From contig CALRJS020000012.1 in NCBI GenBank assembly GCA_943367595.1, positions 29,614 to 93,613 of the forward strand: a stretch of DNA of 64,000 nt. Direction: 5' to 3'. The notes beneath the pieces were generated by a model. That model saw only the letters and a list, made by a program, of their open reading frames with translations. It made no database searches and was not told the origin of the DNA. Position 1 is the first letter of the stretch. Each line of letters begins with the position of its first letter. Position numbers and translations under genes: made by a program. This document shows, piece by piece, positions 26,359 to 34,061 of the stretch. The stretch comes from MW101C3 sp943367595. Lineage in GTDB: Bacteria; Cyanobacteriota; Cyanobacteriia; PCC-6307; Cyanobiaceae.

Positions 26359-27309
26359 TCAGGTGAGCGGCAGGCTGCGATCGAGGCCTTCCACTCGGCC
26401 CTGGAACACACTGCTGGCGGTGATGTCTTCCGCTTCGATCGTGATCAGATCCCGCTTGGTGAGGCCGCGCCCCATGGTGTTGAACAGCCGGTTCGCCTGG
26501 CGCATGCGGGCGCGATCGATGGCATTGCGGATCGATCGGGCATTGGCGAAGAACGGCAGCAGCATGCGGCGCTGGATATAATCAGAAAAAGCAATGCTGG
26601 CTTCATCGCTGAAGCGATAGCTTTCGCCGGCAAGAATCAGCTTGGCGATGGCCAGCAATTCTGGAGCAGTGTAATCCGGGAAGTCGATATGGTTGGCAAC
26701 ACGGGAAGAGAGGCCGGGATTTGATTGATAGAAGATGTCCATCTTATCCTTGTAGCCCGCAAAGATCACCACCAGATCATCACGGTTGTTCTCCATCACC
26801 TGCAACAGGATTTCGATCGCCTCTGCGCCATAATCCCGCTCATTCTCAGGGCGGTAGAGGTAGTAGGCCTCATCGATGAACAGCACGCCGCCCATGGCCC
26901 GCTTGAGCATCTCCCGCGTCTTGGGGGCGGTGTGGCCGATGTACTGGCCCACCAGATCATCACGGGTGGCCGTGACCAGATGGCCTTTGCGCACGTACCC
27001 CAGCCGGTGCAGGATTTCGGAGATCCTTTCGGCCACAGTGGTTTTGCCGGTACCCGGGTGGCCTGTGAACGACATGTGCAGGCTGGGGGCCGCCGTGGCC
27101 AGCCCCACCTGCTTGCGGGCCCGCTCCACCACCAGCAGGGCAGCGATCTCCCGGATCCGCATCTTCACCGGCTTGAGCCCGATCAGTTCACGGTCGAGCT
27201 GATCAAGCACATCACCCACGCCGGTGCCTTCGTAGGCAGCCCGCAGATCCACCGGAGTGTCATCCGCCATCACCGGATCGGAGCTGGGGCCGACGGTGGA
27301 GGGGGCCAT
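26359..27309 (-). CDS. cbbX: RuBisCO activase CbbX (AAA+)
   Basis: A 316-residue AAA+ remodeller that removes inhibitory sugar phosphates from RuBisCO. It has Walker A GHPGTGKTT, the pore loop YIGHTAPK, Walker B VLFIDEAYYLY and arginine-bearing NPGLSSRVANHI. Its ATG overlaps the acRAF stop codon by one base, and it is the last gene of the minus-strand carbon-fixation cluster, converging on dnaA. A second possible start is the Met at residue 14. Confidence 0.95.
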   Translation of the reverse strand: MAPSTVGPSSDPVMADDTPVDLRAAYEGTGVGDVLDQLDRELIGLKPVKMRIREIAALLVVERARKQVGLATAAPSLHMSFTGHPGTGKTTVAERISEILHRLGYVRKGHLVTATRDDLVGQYIGHTAPKTREMLKRAMGGVLFIDEAYYLYRPENERDYGAEAIEILLQVMENNRDDLVVIFAGYKDKMDIFYQSNPGLSSRVANHIDFPDYTAPELLAIAKLILAGESYRFSDEASIAFSDYIQRRMLLPFFANARSIRNAIDRARMRQANRLFNTMGRGLTKRDLITIEAEDITASSVFQGRVEGLDRSLPLT

Positions 27310-27557
27310 CAGGGCACGAGGCGATCGATGGCCTCGGCGAACGCGGTTTCTGGTTCACCGATCGGGCCGTCCTCTGTTTCGCTGCGCAGGGTGAGGTTCA
27401 CGTAGGTGCGCCCGAAGCTGATGTCCGGAAAGCGCCCGCTCTGCTCAGACAGATCGTTGAGCTGCTCGAGGAAGACGCGGGTGGTTTCGTAGTCGCCGAA
27501 TTCCAACCGCCGCTCCAGACGTTCGGGTCGCTGCCGATGGGTCCAGGGTTGCTCCAT
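27309..27557 (-). CDS. acRAF: acRAF, PCD-like RuBisCO assembly factor
   Basis: An 82-residue protein of the pterin carbinolamine dehydratase (PCD)-like fold that in alpha-cyanobacteria and carboxysomal bacteria assists Form IA RuBisCO assembly. It contains LERRLEFGDYETTRVFLEQL and SFGRTYVNLTL, the diagnostic blocks. The enzymatic dehydratase His-His motif is not obvious, as expected for this branch. It is coupled to cbbX (TGATG overlap) and preceded by chpX. Confidence 0.88.
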   Translation of the reverse strand: MEQPWTHRQRPERLERRLEFGDYETTRVFLEQLNDLSEQSGRFPDISFGRTYVNLTLRSETEDGPIGEPETAFAEAIDRLVP

Positions 27558-27580
27558 CTGGGAAACCTACTGCAGGGAAA

Positions 27581-28714
27581 TCATCCCGCCGCGGCGGCCA
27601 ATCGGTCGGGCAGGCAGTCGATGCGCGCCACCCGCAGCCGCTCGATCCAGGCCATCGCATAGGCCCGATTGGCCTGTTGTTGGCTCGGGTCGCTGCTGGA
27701 GAGCGGATGGGGGAAGGTGCCGTCGATCGCCGCATTGGTGACGCAGAACATCGCCTTCTGAAAACTGGCGCAGATCTTCACCCGCAGATCGCCCTCCCCC
27801 CGACCCCGGCCGCGGTACACCTCCAGCAACGCCGCCGGCAGATGGCGGCTCATGTCCTGCATCAGCAGGCTGGGCGGAATGCCCGCGCCCATCGTGGGCA
27901 GTGGATCGGCATAGAGCGCGCCGTACTGGAAGCAGGCCTGATCGATCGGGATCTGGCGGGCCTGCGCGTTGAACGACACCGTGCCGAGGAACGGGCTGCC
28001 CCTCAGGAACACCGCCTCCACATAGGGCACTGCCACATCACCCAGGAAGGTGAGGCCGGCGGCAGGCGGCAGGATCTCGAAGGGCACACCATCGAGCTCC
28101 ACCGTGTAGCAGATCGGCTGGCCGGCAGCCGCCACCAGCCCCTCACGAATGAAGGCCACCACAGCGGCGATCGTGGCGACCTCACCGCGGCGGTGGGAAG
28201 CGGCGAGATCCAGAAACAGATCGCTCATCACCCGCCAGAACTGACCCAGCGCGCTGGCGGTGGCCGCCGAGCGGATCAACTCAGGCAGGAACTCCGGGAA
28301 CAGAGGATCGAGCAGGGCCAGCAGCGGATCCCGGCGGCGCCGGTGGCCGATCACCACGGCGCAGTTCTGCTGGAAGGCAGGCGAATCGAGGTAGGCGTCG
28401 AGGCCGCCGGTGCCGTGCCAGAGCATCAGCCGCTGGCAATACTCGGCGTATTCGAAGTTGATGCGGTCGTGGATGAGGTGGCGCCAGAGCCGCTGCGGCG
28501 TGACCTCCCCATTGAGGAAGCGCAGCACCGGGAAGGGATTGAGAAATTCGCGCTGGGCCTGGTGGATGAGGTTGCGGCTGTAGGCATCGAGCACCTCCCC
28601 GTAGCTCTCCAGCACCGCCACCACCTCCAGCAGATGCTCGGCGGAGTGATCGAGCAGCGGCACACCGGCCAGCAGGCGCTCCAGCATCGCTGCCGCTTCG
28701 GGCTGCCGGGTCAT
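27581..28714 (-). CDS. chpX: CO2 hydration protein ChpX/CupB
   Basis: A 377-residue subunit that docks on NDH-1 complexes and converts CO2 to bicarbonate. Conserved-looking stretches are HDRINFEYAEYCQRLMLWHG, CAVVIGHRRRRDPLL and GAGIPPSLLMQDMSRHLP. Partnership with ndhD4/ndhF4 directly upstream supports ChpX (CupB, low-affinity system) rather than ChpY (CupA). Its ATG overlaps the ndhD4 stop codon (ATGA). Confidence 0.93.
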   Translation of the reverse strand: MTRQPEAAAMLERLLAGVPLLDHSAEHLLEVVAVLESYGEVLDAYSRNLIHQAQREFLNPFPVLRFLNGEVTPQRLWRHLIHDRINFEYAEYCQRLMLWHGTGGLDAYLDSPAFQQNCAVVIGHRRRRDPLLALLDPLFPEFLPELIRSAATASALGQFWRVMSDLFLDLAASHRRGEVATIAAVVAFIREGLVAAAGQPICYTVELDGVPFEILPPAAGLTFLGDVAVPYVEAVFLRGSPFLGTVSFNAQARQIPIDQACFQYGALYADPLPTMGAGIPPSLLMQDMSRHLPAALLEVYRGRGRGEGDLRVKICASFQKAMFCVTNAAIDGTFPHPLSSSDPSQQQANRAYAMAWIERLRVARIDCLPDRLAAAAG

Positions 28715-30246
28715 CGCCCCATCCCCCCCGCAATCAGGCCATCAGGCACCGCCGGGGCAGGCAGAGCCGCCAGGCTGTGTGGCGCCCGGCTCATCGCCGT
28801 GGTGGTGGCTGTGGCAAGGGTGCCCAGTCCCTGCGGCGCCACCCCGAGCAGGAGAACCGCCACGGTGAGCGCAAGCGCCGGGATCTGACGGGCCAGCGGC
28901 ACCGCCGGCAAGGGCGTGTCGAGGTCGTCGGCCGGAGGGGAAAGACGACCGAAGAACACCCGGTTCACCAGCAGCAGGAAGTAGACCGCCGTGAGGCCCG
29001 AGCCCACCATGCACAGCACGGTGGCCAGCGGAAAGGCCACCAGGCTGCCACGGAACACCAGAAATTCGGAGATGAAGCCCGCCATGCCGGGGATGCCGGC
29101 ACTGGCCATCACCCCGGCGATCATCAGCGAACCGGTGATCGGCAGACCCCGCTCCGGGTTGAGCAGGCCGCGCAGCACGTTCAGGTCGCGCGTGCCGGTG
29201 GTGGCATACACCACGCCCACCAGCAGGAACAGCAGCGCGGAGATCAGGCCGTGGCTCACCATCTGAAAGAGCGCACCCAGCAGGCTCACCGGAGTGGCGG
29301 CGGCGGCCGCAAGCAGCACGTAGCCCATGTGGCCCACGGAGCTGTAGGCCACCATCCGTTTCATGTCCTGCTGCTGAATCGCCGCCAGCGAACCGAACAG
29401 CACCGACACCGCCGCCCAGCCCGCCAACCAGGGGGACATCAGCTGCCAGGCGTCGGGGAAGAGGCCAAGGCAGAAGCGCAGGAGCCCATAGGTGCCGAGC
29501 TTCAGCAGCACGCCAGCCAGGAGCAGGGACACGGGCGTGGAGGCCTCGGTATGGGCATCCGGCAGCCAGGTGTGGAACGGAAACAGCGGGATCTTGATGC
29601 CGAACCCCACCAGCAGGGCCCCCATCAGCACCAGCTGAAGGCCCATGCCCAGCTGTTGGCCCAGCAGTGGCTGCAGGCTGAAATCGGCCGTGCCGGTGGC
29701 CAGCGCCAGGCCGAAGAAGGCGCCGAGGATCAGCACGCCGGAGACGGCGGTGAACAGCAGGAATTTCGTGGCCGCATAGGCCCGGTTGCTGCCGCCCCAG
29801 ATGGCGATCAGCAGCCAGAGCGGAATCAGCTCCAGCTCGTAGAAGAGGAAGAACAGCAGCAGGTTCTGGGCCAGGAAGGCGCCGTTCACTGCCCCGCTGA
29901 TCAACAGCAGCAGGGCGTAGTAGAGGCGGGGACGCGGCGTGGAGGTGGTCGTGACCAGCGCCGCCGCCAGCGAGAGCGCCCCATTGATCAGCACCAGCGG
30001 CAGCGACAGGCCGTCGATACCGAGCCGGTAGTCGAGGCCGAGGCTGCCCACCCAGGGCGCCATCTCCTCGAGCTGCAGCCCCGGAATGGCGGGATCGAAC
30101 TGCCACAGCACCCGCAGCGACCAGGCCACCTGCAACACCAGCAGCGCCAGGCAGGTGCGACGCAGACGTTCGCCGCTCACCTCACCGGGCCAGAGCAGCA
30201 GGGCGATGGCACCCAGCAGCGGAATCAGCAGCAGACCGCTCAACAT
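28711..30246 (-). CDS. ndhD4: NAD(P)H-quinone oxidoreductase subunit NdhD4
   Basis: A 511-residue antiporter-like membrane subunit of the CO2-uptake form of NDH-1, with about fourteen hydrophobic segments. Family motifs are YELELIPLWLLIAIWGG, containing the key Glu, KIPLFPFHTWLPDAHTEA and AYSSVGHMGYVLL. It overlaps chpX by four bases and follows ndhF4 with a 25-bp gap. The D4 rather than photosynthetic D1 form is inferred from the operon. Confidence 0.95.
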   Translation of the reverse strand: MLSGLLLIPLLGAIALLLWPGEVSGERLRRTCLALLVLQVAWSLRVLWQFDPAIPGLQLEEMAPWVGSLGLDYRLGIDGLSLPLVLINGALSLAAALVTTTSTPRPRLYYALLLLISGAVNGAFLAQNLLLFFLFYELELIPLWLLIAIWGGSNRAYAATKFLLFTAVSGVLILGAFFGLALATGTADFSLQPLLGQQLGMGLQLVLMGALLVGFGIKIPLFPFHTWLPDAHTEASTPVSLLLAGVLLKLGTYGLLRFCLGLFPDAWQLMSPWLAGWAAVSVLFGSLAAIQQQDMKRMVAYSSVGHMGYVLLAAAAATPVSLLGALFQMVSHGLISALLFLLVGVVYATTGTRDLNVLRGLLNPERGLPITGSLMIAGVMASAGIPGMAGFISEFLVFRGSLVAFPLATVLCMVGSGLTAVYFLLLVNRVFFGRLSPPADDLDTPLPAVPLARQIPALALTVAVLLLGVAPQGLGTLATATTTAMSRAPHSLAALPAPAVPDGLIAGGMGR

Positions 30247-30271
30247 GGCGGCACCTGTTCGGAAGAAAGGG

Positions 30272-32122
30272 TCATCGCACCACCCAGGAGAGCGAAGTGA
30301 GCAGGAGCACGATCGCCACGGTCCCGGTGAGCACGTAGGTCTGGGTGTGGCCGTTGACGCTCAGCTTGAGGCCCTCGGCACTCGCCAACGACAGGCTGCC
30401 CACCCGGTTCACCAAAGCGTTGACCACATCCCGGTCGAAGCGGGCGGCGGCACGCGAGAGCCCCGCCACCAGCGCCACGATCGTGACCCGGTAGATCCGA
30501 TCGGTGTAGAAGTCATAGGCGAGCAGATCCTGGAGCAGGCGCAGCGGCCGCAGGATCGTGACCGACCAGCCCTTGCGCAGGGGCAGCAGGCAGCCGGCCA
30601 CCAGGGCGCCGGCACTGGTGAGCAGCAGCGAGAGCGCCACCGGCAGCGAGAACGAGGCCAGGCCGGGCACCGGGTCGATCACCACCATGATCAGCGGCGT
30701 GACCAGCACCAGCACGGTGAGGCTCACCATCGGCAGGGCCATCTGCCAGTTGACCTCCGGGGTGCGGCGCGTCTTGGGCTGGGCCGCGCCGAGGAACACC
30801 AGCCGGAACACCCGCGTGAGGTTGAGCACGGTGAGCGCGTTGGCGAGCAGCACGATCGCCGCCAGCCAGGGAGCGCTGCGCAGCATCGCCTGCACATCCA
30901 GACCCAGTGCCCAGAAGCAGCCGAGGGGAACCAGGCCGGTGGTGCCGGCCGCTCCCGCCAGGAAGGCGCAGGTGGTGGCGGGCATGCGCCGACCCAGGCC
31001 GCCCAGTTCGCTGAGGTCCTGGCAGTTGGTGGTGGCGATCACGCAGCCGATGCTCATGAACAGCAGCGCTTTGCCGACGGCATGGGCGAACAGCAGCAGC
31101 AGGGCGATACCTGGCTGCTGCATGGCGATGGCAATGAACACCAACCCCATCGAGGCGCTGGTGGAATAAGAGAGCGTGCGCTTGATGTCCACCTGAGCGA
31201 TGGCCACGAGCGACCCGCCGATGGCCGTGAGCGAACCGAGCGCCACCAACACCGCCAGGCTCAGGGGTGAAAGCTGCAGGATCGGCATCAGCCGCAGCAG
31301 CACGAGCGCGCCGCAGGTGACCACCACGGAGTTGCGCAGGATCGAGGCTGGATTGGGGCCCTCCATCGCCTCATCGAGCCAGAGGTGCATCGGAAACAGG
31401 GCACACTTGCCCAGCGGCCCGGAGATCAGAGCCAGGCCGAGCAGATTGCCCGCCAGCGGGCTGATCTGCGCCTCTGCCGCCCAGCTGTAGAGGTCGTCGA
31501 AGCGCATCACCCCCGCCCACGCCGACAGCGCCACGACCCCCATCAGCAGCAACACGTCACCTACCCGTTTGGTGAGGAAGGCATCGCGCGCGGCCGTCAC
31601 CACCAGCGGCTGGGCATACCAGAAGCCCACCAGCAGGTAGGTGGAGAGGGTGAGCATCTCCAGCAGGAAGTAGGTGAGAAACAGCGAACTGCTGAGCACC
31701 ACACCCGCCATCGCCCCCTCGAAAAATCCCACCAGGGCGTAAAAGCGCGCCAGCGACCACTCCTTGTCGAGATAACCGAGCGCGAAGAACTGAGCCAGCA
31801 GGCTCAGCCCTGTCACCAGCTCAAGGCTGGCCAGGCTGGTAAGGGAGAGATCGAAGCTGAGCGAGAGGGTCAGGTCGGCAGCCTGAAACCAGGGCACCGT
31901 GATCGCGAAGGGGCCTTCACGCAGCACGACGGCCAGCACGGCGCTGCCATGCAGAAAGGCCAGCAGCGTGACGAGAATGTTCAGGTAGGCGGCCGGTCTG
32001 GGGCCCTCGCGGCGGATCCAGCCGCAGGCCCACGGCAGCGACAGCACGACGCCGACGAAGCCATACAGAGGAATCAGCCAGGCCAGCTGAATGATCAGGG
32101 GCGGAGCAGCGACCGTGAGCAA
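30272..32122 (-). CDS. ndhF4: NAD(P)H-quinone oxidoreductase subunit NdhF4
   Basis: A 616-residue NuoL/NdhF-type proton-pumping subunit of the CO2-uptake NDH-1 complex. It has the expected multispanning pattern with LGKCALFPMHLWLDEAMEGP, ASILRNSVVVTCGA and SYSTSASMGLV. The apparent start is a TTG at 32122 without a good Shine-Dalgarno sequence, so the N-terminus may differ slightly. It leads the ndhF4-ndhD4-chpX unit. Confidence 0.94.
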   Translation of the reverse strand: MLTVAAPPLIIQLAWLIPLYGFVGVVLSLPWACGWIRREGPRPAAYLNILVTLLAFLHGSAVLAVVLREGPFAITVPWFQAADLTLSLSFDLSLTSLASLELVTGLSLLAQFFALGYLDKEWSLARFYALVGFFEGAMAGVVLSSSLFLTYFLLEMLTLSTYLLVGFWYAQPLVVTAARDAFLTKRVGDVLLLMGVVALSAWAGVMRFDDLYSWAAEAQISPLAGNLLGLALISGPLGKCALFPMHLWLDEAMEGPNPASILRNSVVVTCGALVLLRLMPILQLSPLSLAVLVALGSLTAIGGSLVAIAQVDIKRTLSYSTSASMGLVFIAIAMQQPGIALLLLFAHAVGKALLFMSIGCVIATTNCQDLSELGGLGRRMPATTCAFLAGAAGTTGLVPLGCFWALGLDVQAMLRSAPWLAAIVLLANALTVLNLTRVFRLVFLGAAQPKTRRTPEVNWQMALPMVSLTVLVLVTPLIMVVIDPVPGLASFSLPVALSLLLTSAGALVAGCLLPLRKGWSVTILRPLRLLQDLLAYDFYTDRIYRVTIVALVAGLSRAAARFDRDVVNALVNRVGSLSLASAEGLKLSVNGHTQTYVLTGTVAIVLLLTSLSWVVR

Positions 32123-32175
32123 GGTGGCGCGACGGGTGGGTTGGGACGTGGACCGTTCAGCAGTCTTGTAGTGCC

Positions 32176-32193
32176 ATGCCCACCTGAGGGCAT
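32176..32193. other. ATGCCC-N6-GGGCAT hairpin between ferritin-like gene and ndhF4
   Basis: A perfect 6-bp inverted repeat sits just after the ferritin-like stop codon and 53 bases before ndhF4. It may separate the carboxysome segment from the NDH-1 segment. No T-run follows, so it is at best a weak terminator. Confidence 0.4.
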
Positions 32194-32198
32194 AACAC

Positions 32199-32672
32199 TC
32201 AGAAAGTGGCGCGTTGATTCACGAAAGCGCGCTGGTCGCCCAACAGCTGGTGGAGCCAGTCCTGCAGTTGCTCGCCATGCAGGCGTTCTTCCGTCCAGAG
32301 CCGGTGGAAGAAATGGCCGTTGGCGGTGTCGCCGATCAAGGCGCAGAAACGGCTGGCTTCCCCGTAGTGATCAATCAGGCGCTGCTCGAGCTCGGCATTG
32401 CGCCGCAGCAGACCGACCAGGTCGCCGGCAACACTCACTGGCGTGAGCTGCGAAGCGGCCGGAGCCACACCAAGCAGGAGCATGTGCTCCACGAGGCGCT
32501 GGGCATGCTGCATCTCCTCGGCGGTGTCGAGCCTGAAGCGCTCTGCGGCCTCCGCCTGGCCCCAGAGGCTCAGCAGTGACGCCTGGGTCATGTACTGCTG
32601 AACCGCGGAGAGCTCCAGGCTGAGTGCCCGGCCGAGATAGCCGAGCACCCGGGGATGGGTACCGGCCTGCAT
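32199..32672 (-). CDS. Bacterioferritin-like diiron protein of the cso cluster
   Basis: A 157-residue four-helix ferritin-like protein. Candidate metal ligands lie in LGRALSLELSAVQQY, DTAEEMQHAQRLVEHM and WTEERLHGEQLQDWL, giving the paired E..ExxH pattern. Bacterioferritin-like genes are commonly found at alpha-carboxysome loci, though their role in carbon fixation is not settled. It lies 2 bp downstream of csoS1E. Confidence 0.85.
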   Translation of the reverse strand: MQAGTHPRVLGYLGRALSLELSAVQQYMTQASLLSLWGQAEAAERFRLDTAEEMQHAQRLVEHMLLLGVAPAASQLTPVSVAGDLVGLLRRNAELEQRLIDHYGEASRFCALIGDTANGHFFHRLWTEERLHGEQLQDWLHQLLGDQRAFVNQRATF

Positions 32673-32674
32673 GA

Positions 32675-33493
32675 TCAGCTCCTGCGCAGGGCGCCGCTGA
32701 AGGTCAGCACGGGCTCCAGTTCGGAGTGGGGGCGGGCAATGATGTGGGCCGCCACCAGGCCATCACCCACCCGTTCGCAGGCATCGGCACCGGCGCGCAC
32801 GGCAGCGTTCACAGCGCCGGTTTCACCACGCACCATCACGGTCACATAGCCGCCGCCCACGAATTCGCGGGAGATCAGGGTGACTTCAGCGGCTTTGGTC
32901 ATGGCGTCAGCGGCTTCGATCGCCGGGACCAGACCGCGGGTTTCAATCATGCCGAGGGCGATGCCGGTCGGTGTGGAGGCCATGGCTGTGCTCTCAGTAG
33001 GGGATGGGGTGGGGGGGGTGCCGCTGCCGCCGCGGGAGGAGCCGCGGCTGGCAGAGGAGGGGGTAGCGGTGCGGGAGGTGGTCGCTCGCCGGGGGGTGGG
33101 CGTGGACGGCGCCCTGCGGCGGCTGGTGGAGCGGACCGGCGCCGAACGGGCCGGGCTGCTGGTAGCGATCGCCTTCGCCGGAACGGTGATCGGCGGGGAC
33201 GCTTCCGCTGCCGGGGCTGTGGGAACAGCCGACGGCGAAGCCGGGGCTGGAACCGCTGCAGTGCTACTGCCGGATGCAGGAACAGTGCTGGCGGCGGAGG
33301 CCGCCGCTACCTGAGGTGTGGGGGCAGGGGCTGAAGCGGCCGTGGAAGCCGTGGAAGCCGCTGGAGCAGCAGGGGTGGAGGCAGGCAACGCCTTGGCCGG
33401 AGCCGCTGACGCCGTTGTCGTGGCCGGAGGGGTCACGGCAGCGGCGGGCGGTGTGCGGCGGGACGAGGGCTGGCGGGAGGAGGGGGTGGCCAT
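32675..33493 (-). CDS. csoS1E: Carboxysome shell protein CsoS1E, BMC domain with long N-terminal extension
   Basis: A 272-residue protein. Residues 1-170 are an Ala/Pro/Ser/Thr-rich extension with scattered arginines and no predicted fold. Residues 171-272 are a single BMC hexamer domain (GIALGMIETRGLVPAIEAAD, ARPHSELEP) almost identical to csoS1A in this window apart from its last residues. An alternative ATG exists at 32983, exactly at the BMC start, so the extension depends on use of the upstream ATG at 33493. That ATG sits 43 bp after csoS4B, normal operon spacing, whereas the alternative would leave a gap of more than 500 bp. Confidence 0.85.
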   Translation of the reverse strand: MATPSSRQPSSRRTPPAAAVTPPATTTASAAPAKALPASTPAAPAASTASTAASAPAPTPQVAAASAASTVPASGSSTAAVPAPASPSAVPTAPAAEASPPITVPAKAIATSSPARSAPVRSTSRRRAPSTPTPRRATTSRTATPSSASRGSSRGGSGTPPTPSPTESTAMASTPTGIALGMIETRGLVPAIEAADAMTKAAEVTLISREFVGGGYVTVMVRGETGAVNAAVRAGADACERVGDGLVAAHIIARPHSELEPVLTFSGALRRS

Positions 33494-33536
33494 GGGGCAG
33501 CGGGAGCGGACGGTATGGAAGTTGGAGCGGGAAGGG

Positions 33537-33788
33537 TCAACCGTCCGGGTCCCACAGGTCGATGATCCCGCCGATGGTCAGGTCGGTCTGGATGTCGGGA
33601 TTACCGGTGGCGAAGCGGGCTGCCGAGCCGCTGGCGGTGAACACCCAGTTGCCGGGCAAGGCGCCGATGGGATCGACCGCCACGCTGAGCTTGCCCTTGG
33701 TGTTGCGCAGCACCCGCAGATTGCAGTGACGCAGACCTTCGATCCGCTGGGTGCAGACAAGGGATCCGGTGACCTGCATGATCTCCAT
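33537..33788 (-). CDS. csoS4B: Carboxysome vertex protein CsoS4B
   Basis: An 83-residue BMV pentamer that caps shell vertices. Typical features are MEIMQVTGSLVCTQRI, DPIGALPGNWVFTASGSAAR and the terminal DLTIGGIIDLWDP. Its ATG overlaps the csoS4A stop codon by one base. Confidence 0.95.
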   Translation of the reverse strand: MEIMQVTGSLVCTQRIEGLRHCNLRVLRNTKGKLSVAVDPIGALPGNWVFTASGSAARFATGNPDIQTDLTIGGIIDLWDPDG

Positions 33789-34060
33789 CAGGCAGATCTC
33801 CGTTCGGCCGATCCAGATTCAGGATCCCAGTGGTCAATGATGCCCACGATCGTGAGATCGCTGGGATACGACTTGCTGCCGGCCGCTTCACGGGCAGCCG
33901 AGCTGCCCACGCAGATCACCCAGTCGCCGGGAATGCAACCGACGGCATCGACCGCCACTTTCTGGGAACTGCCATCCAGCACCACCTGAAGGTGCTTGTG
34001 TTCGAACTCAGGGATGCGATTGGTGGCCACCAGCGGCTTGAGCACTTTGCAGATCAACAT
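33788..34060 (-). CDS. csoS4A: Carboxysome vertex protein CsoS4A
   Basis: A 90-residue BMV pentamer paralogous to CsoS4B: MLICKVLKPLVATNRI, DAVGCIPGDWVICVGSSAAR and DLTIVGIIDHWDP. It follows csoSCA by one base and overlaps csoS4B, so stoichiometry is probably set by translational coupling. Confidence 0.95.
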   Translation of the reverse strand: MLICKVLKPLVATNRIPEFEHKHLQVVLDGSSQKVAVDAVGCIPGDWVICVGSSAAREAAGSKSYPSDLTIVGIIDHWDPESGSAERRSA

Positions 34061-34061
34061 C

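Noticed and set aside
28777..30300. Long plus-strand open frame antisense to ndhD4
   Set aside because: Composition is Gln/His/Gly/Arg-rich without a fold, a usual by-product of GC-rich membrane-protein genes on the other strand.
32675..33493. csoS1A and csoS1E as products of recent gene conversion
   Set aside because: Their BMC domains are nearly identical in protein, but many synonymous positions differ, which fits purifying selection on an older duplication better than recent conversion.
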